Shown here: piece by piece, positions 1 through 4,223 of the stretch
Position numbering within the stretch: position 1 is the stretch's first letter
Layout of the letters: the number at the start of each line of letters is the position of its first letter
Source: Ilumatobacteraceae bacterium
Lineage (GTDB): Bacteria > Actinomycetota > Acidimicrobiia > Acidimicrobiales > Ilumatobacteraceae
Direction of reading: 5' to 3'
Assembly (NCBI GenBank): GCA_021741795.1
Contig: JAIOXC010000103.1
Location: 1-5,290 of the forward strand
DNA: 5,290 nt
The notes under the pieces: model-generated
Seen by the model: the letters and a program-made list of their open reading frames with translations, nothing else
What the model was told of the DNA's origin: nothing
Databases searched by the model: none
Translations under genes and position numbers: made by a program

Positions 1-165
1 GAACTCGATGGGTCAGTCAGTCGAGTTTCTCTCGGAGAATCCGTGCTGGGGGCTGAAACTGCTGCAATAGTAGCAGGTGCGTTGATGACTCGATGTCGAA
101 GGGGTGAGATGAGAATACGCCAGCAAATGACCCACTTGATGAACAGTCATACTCACGCTTGGTAG
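1..165 (+). CDS. rsmE: C-terminal fragment of probable RsmE (16S rRNA m3U1498 methyltransferase)
   Basis: The frame is open from the left edge to TAG at 163-165 and encodes the last 54 residues of a gene that begins outside the window. The stretch VSLGESVLGAETAAI resembles the end of the RsmE family, where a motif of the form LGxxVLRxETAxxA closes the knotted SAM-binding domain. RsmE methylates N3 of U1498 in 16S rRNA in the cytoplasm. The neighbourhood fits, because rsmE lies near hemW, hrcA and dnaJ in many Actinobacteria. Two things are odd. The usually conserved Arg of VLR is Gly here (GGG codon at 49-51). The tail after ETAA runs about 33 residues and is rich in Arg, His and Met, longer than the usual ending. 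Its stop overlaps the bldD start by 7 nt. With only the C-terminus visible the family call is tentative; it rests on one motif plus context. Confidence 0.6.
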   Translation, partial: ELDGSVSRVSLGESVLGAETAAIVAGALMTRCRRGEMRIRQQMTHLMNSHTHAW

Positions 166-166
166 G
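152..166. promoter_or_regulatory. Possible degenerate BldD box at the bldD start
   Basis: The 15 bases cTcACgCTtgGTagg match 7 of the 9 fixed positions of the published Streptomyces BldD consensus nTnACnC(A/T)GnGTnAn. The site spans the bldD start codon. Streptomyces bldD is autoregulated, so a site here would make sense, but a 7-of-9 match is not rare and it lies inside two overlapping coding frames. Weak candidate only. Confidence 0.15.
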
Positions 167-635
167 TGAGCGTTTGCGCAGTATGCGTCAACAAAAAAAT
201 CTGGCACTCAATGAAGTGGAGACGTCTACTCAACAAGAATTTAAAGCGTCGGTGATGGGCGCATATGAGCGTGGAGAGCGTGTGATTAGTGTGTTGCGGC
301 TCGAACGTCTGGCGCGCTTTTATGGTGTGACTGTTGACCAGTTGTTGCCACGCGATAAGCAACGTGAAGATGCTGCACAGCCAGGCACTGTTGCGCCAAA
401 GAAATTACGCATTGATGTTGCAAAATTGTCCGCGCGTGAAGGCGATCAATTCAAGATGCTTGAGCGTCTTTTGCGAATGATCCAGGTTCAGCGACAAGAC
501 TTCAACGGCAAAGTGATTACTGTGCGCGCCAATGACACACGAGCAATTGCTGTGATGCTCGATGTGAGTATCGACGATGTGGGCACCAAACTGGCCGAAC
601 TCGACCTGCTTTTTGTGCCACCCAATGCAACTTGA
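159..635 (+). CDS. bldD: BldD-like transcriptional regulator with c-di-GMP-binding signature
   Basis: This is a 158-residue homologue of BldD, the actinobacterial DNA-binding regulator that in Streptomyces dimerises around tetrameric c-di-GMP and represses developmental genes. Residues 1-64 form an XRE-type helix-turn-helix: ERLRSMRQQ, then the recognition region around SVMGAYERGERVISV, then LARFYGVTVDQLLP, each matching BldD closely. A hydrophilic linker (65-80) leads to the C-terminal domain (82-150). There, RQD at 112-114, eight residues, then RAND at 123-126 give the complete RXD-X8-RXXD ligand signature, with the family-typical FNGKV between. The TTG at 159 is the only standard start in the open frame. 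It has no clear Shine-Dalgarno sequence but overlaps the rsmE stop, so coupled initiation is plausible. The frame stays open back to 108, and the upstream translation also resembles the BldD N-terminus, so the start is uncertain. The gene overlaps hemW by 11 nt. The family call is firm; a developmental role in this organism is not shown. Confidence 0.92.
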   Translation: MVGERLRSMRQQKNLALNEVETSTQQEFKASVMGAYERGERVISVLRLERLARFYGVTVDQLLPRDKQREDAAQPGTVAPKKLRIDVAKLSAREGDQFKMLERLLRMIQVQRQDFNGKVITVRANDTRAIAVMLDVSIDDVGTKLAELDLLFVPPNAT

Positions 636-1713
636 TGCTTCGTCCCACGGTGTTTATCTACACATTCCGTTTTGCTCTAAACGGTGTGACTATTGCGCAT
701 TCGCAACATTTACCGACCGCCATCATTTAGCTGGTGATTACTTGCGCGCAATGCGCATCCATATCAACACCGTCGTGGCTCAGGGAATGCTGCCCGCAAC
801 GAGTGTGTTTGTGGGTGGCGGCACGCCAAGCATGGTGCCAGCCGAAGAGTTGGTTGCCGTAATACGAGAAATCCCACTCGCAGCAAATGCCGAAGTGACA
901 GTTGAATGCAACCCCGACAACATCACGCTTCAAATGATGCGCACATATCGAGATGGTGGAGTCAACCGAATCTCAATAGGTGTGCAGTCAACTGTGCCGC
1001 ATGTATTGGCTGCGTTGGGTCGCACGCACGATCCAGAAAACGTGCGACGGTCAGTTGCCTATGTGCGCGAAGCAGGATTCACGACGTTTAATCTCGACAT
1101 CATTTATGGTGCTGCTGGCGAGACGCTTGCTGACTGGCGCACCACAGTGTCTGATGTAGTGGCACTAGACCCGCCGCATGTTTCGGCATATGGTCTCACT
1201 GTCGAAGCCAACACTCCACTGGCCACTCAGCCAGAGCGACACCCTGATAACGATGATCAAGCCGACAAATATGAACTCGTCGATGAATTATTTGCAAGTA
1301 ATGGACTCGCCAATTACGAGATTTCGAATTGGGCAAAACCTGGACACGAGTGCAAACACAACTATTTGTATTGGCTGCAGGGTAATTATGACGGTTTTGG
1401 TTGCGCTGCACATGCACATAAAGACGGCCGTCGATGGTGGAATGTGCGCACACCAGACCGCTACATCGAGATGGTAAATGCCGGCGAAATTCCTGAATCG
1501 TTAAGCGAAATGCTCGACAGCGAGACGCGCAAACTTGAAGCCTTGCAGTTGCTTGTGCGAGTGCGAGATGGTGTGCCAATCAGTGCACTCGCTGAGCAAG
1601 ATCGAGAACTGATGAGCGACTTAATTACGCAAGTGGGTGACAGGCTTGTGCTGACTCGTGCTGGCCGTTTGATGGCGAATGAAGTGAGTTTGCGATTGCG
1701 AATTGTTGCCTAA
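625..1713 (+). CDS. hemW: HemW, radical SAM heme chaperone
   Basis: This 362-residue radical SAM protein belongs to the HemW family, often mis-annotated as oxygen-independent coproporphyrinogen oxidase. HemW binds heme and a 4Fe-4S cluster and delivers heme to membrane-bound hemoproteins. The cluster motif is PFCSKRCDYCAF with Cys17, Cys21 and Cys24. Residue 26 is Phe, whereas true HemN has a fourth Cys there. Other family blocks are FVGGGTPS (62-69, SAM contact), VECNPDN (93-99), NRISIGVQS (114-122), FNLDIIYG (155-162) and VSAYGLTVE (186-194). HNYLYW at 245-250 is the HNxxYW motif linked to heme binding in HemW. The C-terminal winged-helix-like part ends LVLTRAGRLMANEV, so the protein looks complete. 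An in-frame ATG at 577 lies deep inside bldD. I chose the ATG at 625 because the conserved HIPFC segment then begins after a normal short leader. The start overlaps the bldD stop, so translation is likely coupled. Confidence 0.93.
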   Translation: MQLDASSHGVYLHIPFCSKRCDYCAFATFTDRHHLAGDYLRAMRIHINTVVAQGMLPATSVFVGGGTPSMVPAEELVAVIREIPLAANAEVTVECNPDNITLQMMRTYRDGGVNRISIGVQSTVPHVLAALGRTHDPENVRRSVAYVREAGFTTFNLDIIYGAAGETLADWRTTVSDVVALDPPHVSAYGLTVEANTPLATQPERHPDNDDQADKYELVDELFASNGLANYEISNWAKPGHECKHNYLYWLQGNYDGFGCAAHAHKDGRRWWNVRTPDRYIEMVNAGEIPESLSEMLDSETRKLEALQLLVRVRDGVPISALAEQDRELMSDLITQVGDRLVLTRAGRLMANEVSLRLRIVA

Positions 1714-1735
1714 GGTGTGCAACTTTCAACCTGAT

Positions 1736-2182
1736 CTAAAGTTTTGAGCCTTTGACCGATTTCGTCAGCAAAGGTTCGGTTGCCTTGTAGATGAAGCAAA
1801 TGACCGATCGATCCGATTTGCTATTCCATGAAGTGACACTCGGGTACACGTAGGTGTAATACAGGATTGACTGCGATAGCTCCACGCCAACATAATCAAA
1901 AAACTTATCGATACAACTCTGGTCGGCAAATACCTGTAGAGCATCAGCCCCCGGATAGGTAGTGGCAGTGCTTGTAATAATGCTGTAAGCCTCAAGCGCA
2001 TGCGGCTTATCGCAGGGTACGAGGTCTACCTCGTCGACAATCTGGCTGAGATCCGAGTTTGAGCAATCACCAACTTTGACTACTACTCCAGACGAGTTCC
2101 TTTGCGCACCACCTCCACACGAAGAAACAACTGTAAGCGCGAGCATTGCGCACGTGATTCGCTTTATAGTTATTGCATTCAT
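1736..2182 (-). CDS. Secreted lipoprotein, septum-formation family domain
   Basis: This is a 148-residue putative lipoprotein. Residues 1-21 form a signal peptide with basic N-region (KR at 7-8) and a hydrophobic core, ending in a lipobox-like VSSC with Cys22 as the lipidated residue, followed by a GGG linker. The mature part resembles the actinobacterial septum-formation domain (Pfam Septum_form type): GDC at 38-40, VPCDKPHALEAYS at 55-67, YPG at 76-78, Cys90 within QSCIDKFFDYVG, YYTYVYPSVTSWN at 108-120, then DRSVICFIY and a KGS near the end. Cys40, Cys57, Cys90 and Cys129 could form two disulfides outside the membrane. The name comes from domain context; a direct role in septation is not established. 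The start has a good Shine-Dalgarno sequence (AAAGGA, five bases before ATG). The gene converges on hemW, with 22 bases between stops, and appears monocistronic. Confidence 0.8.
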   Translation of the reverse strand: MNAITIKRITCAMLALTVVSSCGGGAQRNSSGVVVKVGDCSNSDLSQIVDEVDLVPCDKPHALEAYSIITSTATTYPGADALQVFADQSCIDKFFDYVGVELSQSILYYTYVYPSVTSWNSKSDRSVICFIYKATEPLLTKSVKGSKL

Positions 2183-2201
2183 GGTTTTCCTTTAGCCAAC
2201 T

Positions 2202-2215
2202 TTGACTATCGTCAA
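2202..2215. promoter_or_regulatory. Inverted repeat TTGAC-N4-GTCAA upstream of lipoprotein gene
   Basis: Perfect 5-bp arms separated by four bases, centred about 26 bases before the ATG of the minus-strand lipoprotein gene. Its position between a possible promoter and the ribosome-binding site would suit an operator, or a small hairpin in the leader. No known regulator is identified and such short palindromes also occur by chance. Confidence 0.2.
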
Positions 2216-2333
2216 GATGGTTGGTCTGACCCTAGTGCTAATGCAGTTATGCCAAAAACCATATGAAATACTTCAATAGAAGTCGTCGCCGGCAAAACAA
2301 TGCTTAAAACCTTTGTGGGGATTGAAGTTCAGT

Positions 2334-2362
2334 ATCGAGATTCACTTTTAAACGGATATGCT
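2334..2362 (+). promoter_or_regulatory. Possible promoter for the tRNA-Val gene
   Basis: A -10-like TATGCT at 2357-2362 lies 17 bases after a -35-like TCGAGA at 2334-2339; each matches the sigma-70-type consensus at four of six positions. Transcription would begin a few bases before the mature tRNA 5' end, giving a very short leader, which is plausible for a tRNA gene. An alternative, TTGAAG at 2322-2327 followed by CTTTTA, is weaker at the -10. The gap between the lipoprotein start and the tRNA (2183-2375) must hold both divergent promoters; nothing else recognisable was seen there. Confidence 0.3.
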
Positions 2363-2375
2363 TTCACGCAAGTAA

Positions 2376-2449
2376 GGGCGCGTAGCTCAGTTGGTTAGAG
2401 CACTACCTCGACATGGTAGGGGTCCCGGGTTCGAGTCCCGTCGCGCCCA
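2376..2449 (+). tRNA. tRNA-Val (GAC)
   Basis: A 74-base cloverleaf folds by hand. The acceptor stem GGGCGCG/CGCGCCC is seven perfect pairs. The D arm is GCTC, nine-base loop, GAGC. The anticodon stem CTACC/GGTAG encloses the loop TCGACAT. The variable loop is GGGTC, the T loop TTCGAGT, and the discriminator base is A. The anticodon at 2410-2412 is GAC, reading GUC and GUU valine codons; A73 agrees with valine identity. CCA is not encoded (the next bases are C then T), so it would be added after transcription. Two anomalies stand out. Position 33 is C (2409) where T is nearly universal, and the outermost T-stem pair (2425 with 2441) is a C-U mismatch. The gene is the only plus-strand feature between two minus-strand genes, and no strong terminator follows. 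Confidence 0.9.
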
Positions 2450-2457
2450 CTAGAGAT

Positions 2458-2796
2458 CTAGAAAATGATGTTGGCAACGAGTGCCGCAACGACTCCGATT
2501 GCGCTGATGGCGATGGAGAGCACTTGAACGGTATTGCGTCGAAGTAACTGATTGGTGTTGTGCGTATTCTCACTGCTCATTTTGTCGAATCGTACATCTA
2601 CTTTGGCAAAATCTGCTTCAACTGTGTCGAATCGTGCGCTAATCCACGATCGTAACTTGCCGAATTCGGCTTCGGTGGTTACTGCCAACATCATGACGTC
2701 GGCGCGAGTGGCAGACTTTTTGGCATCGTCGGAGATGAGCTCGGACATTGTTAGAACAATGCTCTGGTTGTTTGGTGCTGTTTTGCTTTCGTGCAT
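2458..2796 (-). CDS. Small tail-anchored coiled-coil protein of unknown function
   Basis: I do not recognise this 112-residue protein. Residues 1-30 are polar (MHESKTAPNN, then MSELISDDAKK). Residues 44-75 are predicted by eye as an amphipathic coiled coil, with hydrophobic residues at heptad-like spacing in FGKLRSWISARFDTVEADF and then VDVRFDKM. Residues 76-88 are polar (NTHNTNQLLRR). Residues 89-112 form one hydrophobic helix, VQVLSIAISAIGVVAALVANIIF, ending at the C-terminus without a charged tail. This suggests an oligomer on the cytoplasmic face held by a C-terminal membrane anchor, a layout shared by XhlA-like and Bdr-like small proteins, without enough similarity to name either. The frame could extend upstream to a GTG at 2871, but that start has no ribosome-binding site, whereas the ATG at 2796 has a strong one. 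The stop lies eight bases from the 3' end of the convergent tRNA. Confidence 0.65.
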   Translation of the reverse strand: MHESKTAPNNQSIVLTMSELISDDAKKSATRADVMMLAVTTEAEFGKLRSWISARFDTVEADFAKVDVRFDKMSSENTHNTNQLLRRNTVQVLSIAISAIGVVAALVANIIF

Positions 2797-2802
2797 TTGC
2801 GA

Positions 2803-2807
2803 TCCTT
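2803..2807 (-). promoter_or_regulatory. Ribosome-binding site fixing the start of the coiled-coil gene
   Basis: On the minus strand AAGGA sits six bases before the ATG at 2796, within the longer AAAAGGAT. It is the best Shine-Dalgarno sequence near this frame and argues against the 25-codon-longer GTG start at 2871. Confidence 0.6.
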
Positions 2808-2894
2808 TTGCTGAGGTGATGTGCAAAGGATGTGTACGCGGGGAGGCCAGAAGCGATGCATAAATGAACACTTACATATGTTGTGCTCTGGCTG

Positions 2895-4214
2895 TCAAGC
2901 ACCGGCATTCTTGACAATGGCCTCGGATTCGCGGGCCGCAGCCTTGTAGATCCCTTTGCTCATCAGCGACATCTCGCTTCGGCGACGTTTGTCGTAGATA
3001 GTTGCCCGATCGGCATGCACTGACGCATCGTCGGGTGCAGCCCAACCTGCAAGGTCGGCCAAATGGCATGCGAGGCGTAGATCGGTCTCTGACAACTCGA
3101 GCGCACGCTGCATTAAAACATGAGCACCGCCTGCGAGGTGGGCGAGCTCTTGTGCCACAACAGCATCTGGCGCTGGCTTGAGTCGTGATGCAGCACCGTC
3201 CCACCATCCGCCGTACAGTCGCCAAATATTGCGAACCACGAACTCTGGCTCGTCGTAGAACGGTCGCATGTACGGCTTGTCGAGAATATGTTGCGGAACT
3301 TTGACCGAGTGAATAATGGTGTCGAGAGTTTCGCCCGCGTTCATCATTGAGATCACTTGTGATACCAAAGTCTCGAGCGATGTCGCAATGTCGTCGAGCA
3401 CCGTAGCAATACGCTTTTTGCCCTCAATTGGTAATCCGTGGGCGGGTAGCAACAGCTCCGGTCCTTGAGCTATCATGCGTCGCAACGCAGTTGCCCACTC
3501 AAGCGCGTAACGCTGAACTTTTTGTGGATTGCCAGCATTGGGGTAATTCCAAATCACAAAGTCGCCGGTGAACAGCCACTTCTTTTCGGGTATCCAACCC
3601 CACAGATGATCGTCTGTCTCGCCGCGAGCATGGTGAAACTCGACGGTCTTATTGCCTGCCTGAATGATGAGTTGATCTGAAAATGATTCATCGGGTCGAA
3701 GTGTGGCGAGTGGAAGAAACTGTTGAGCATTCTCTCCCAGCGAGAGTGCTTCACGCATATTGCCCGAGTTTGGCTTCATATCCGACTTGATGCCACCGAA
3801 TTGACGTTGATTGATGCGCACATTCCACTCGTTGGTAGTGGTATAACGGTCGATGCGCTTGTTGACATTCTCATGTCCAATGACGTGAGGTGCTGGTGCT
3901 CCTTTTGAAATGGCATCATTTGCAAAAGCAAAACTGCCACCAACATGATCGGCGTGACCGTGTGTGTAGACAAGAGTTGAGATGGGTGAGTTGCGCCATG
4001 TTCGAATGGATTGCACGACTGCTTCGCCGCTTCCTGCGCCAGATGCATCAAAGCACATCAGGCCGTCGCCGGTATCCCACACAACTGAGTGGCTAAAACT
4101 TTCGACGATTGCAAGGTCGGTTGCGAGTTCAGTGATCTCGTTGTTGACGCGGTTGAGGGGCTGGTCGACGATTCCGGAATCAATGACCTTGGTGGAGAGC
4201 TCGATCGGATGCAT
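2895..4214 (-). CDS. MBL-fold hydrolase with alkyl-sulfatase dimerisation domain
   Basis: This 439-residue protein has two domains. The N-terminal metallo-beta-lactamase fold (about 25-262) carries THGHADHVGG, with metal ligands His85, His87, Asp89 and His90. It then has HARGETDDH at 195-203, where Glu199 replaces the His of ordinary GHTPGH motifs, as in alkyl sulfatases. TGDF with Asp218 and PAHG with His259 follow. Residues about 305-435 match the alkyl-sulfatase dimerisation domain: FVVRNIWRLYGGWWDG at 325-340, LKPAP, then LAGGAHVLMQRALEL and SLMSKGIYKAA near the end. Classical SdsA1/BDS1 enzymes, which hydrolyse alkyl sulfate esters, also have a C-terminal SCP2-like lipid-binding domain. 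It is absent here, and no signal peptide is seen, so this is a short, probably cytoplasmic relative. The start has only a weak ribosome-binding site and lies nine bases after the dehydrogenase stop, implying co-transcription. The substrate may be a sulfate ester or another ester; the sequence does not decide. Confidence 0.87.
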   Translation of the reverse strand: MHPIELSTKVIDSGIVDQPLNRVNNEITELATDLAIVESFSHSVVWDTGDGLMCFDASGAGSGEAVVQSIRTWRNSPISTLVYTHGHADHVGGSFAFANDAISKGAPAPHVIGHENVNKRIDRYTTTNEWNVRINQRQFGGIKSDMKPNSGNMREALSLGENAQQFLPLATLRPDESFSDQLIIQAGNKTVEFHHARGETDDHLWGWIPEKKWLFTGDFVIWNYPNAGNPQKVQRYALEWATALRRMIAQGPELLLPAHGLPIEGKKRIATVLDDIATSLETLVSQVISMMNAGETLDTIIHSVKVPQHILDKPYMRPFYDEPEFVVRNIWRLYGGWWDGAASRLKPAPDAVVAQELAHLAGGAHVLMQRALELSETDLRLACHLADLAGWAAPDDASVHADRATIYDKRRRSEMSLMSKGIYKAAARESEAIVKNAGA

Positions 4215-4223
4215 GGTCAGACT

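Noticed and set aside
13..362. Minus-strand open frames opposite rsmE and bldD
   Set aside because: They are antisense to recognised proteins, with Ser-, His- and Thr-rich composition and no motif.
577..624. Longer hemW beginning at ATG 577
   Set aside because: The extra 16 residues lie fully inside the bldD coding sequence in another frame, have no similarity to HemW N-termini, and ATG 625 gives a normal leader before the HIPFC motif.
1196..1579. A 127-codon minus-strand open frame opposite hemW
   Set aside because: It overlaps conserved HemW blocks and shows no domain signature or credible start.
625..1713. Annotation as coproporphyrinogen III dehydrogenase (HemN)
   Set aside because: The fourth Cys of the HemN CX3CX2CXC motif is Phe and the HNxxYW heme-binding motif is present, both pointing to HemW.
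1721..1743. Inverted repeat AACTTT/AAAGTT between the convergent hemW and lipoprotein stops, as a shared terminator
   Set aside because: The stem is six mostly A-T pairs with an 11-base loop and no T-tract on either side, too weak to call a terminator.
2450..2461. CTAGA-GA-TCTAG palindrome directly after the tRNA as terminator or attachment site
   Set aside because: A two-base loop cannot form a stable hairpin, and no second copy of the tRNA 3' end or integrase is present in the window.
2883..2902. Inverted repeat GTGCT/AGCAC at the end of the MBL hydrolase gene as a terminator
   Set aside because: Only five pairs with a ten-base loop, overlapping the stop codon and without a following T-tract.
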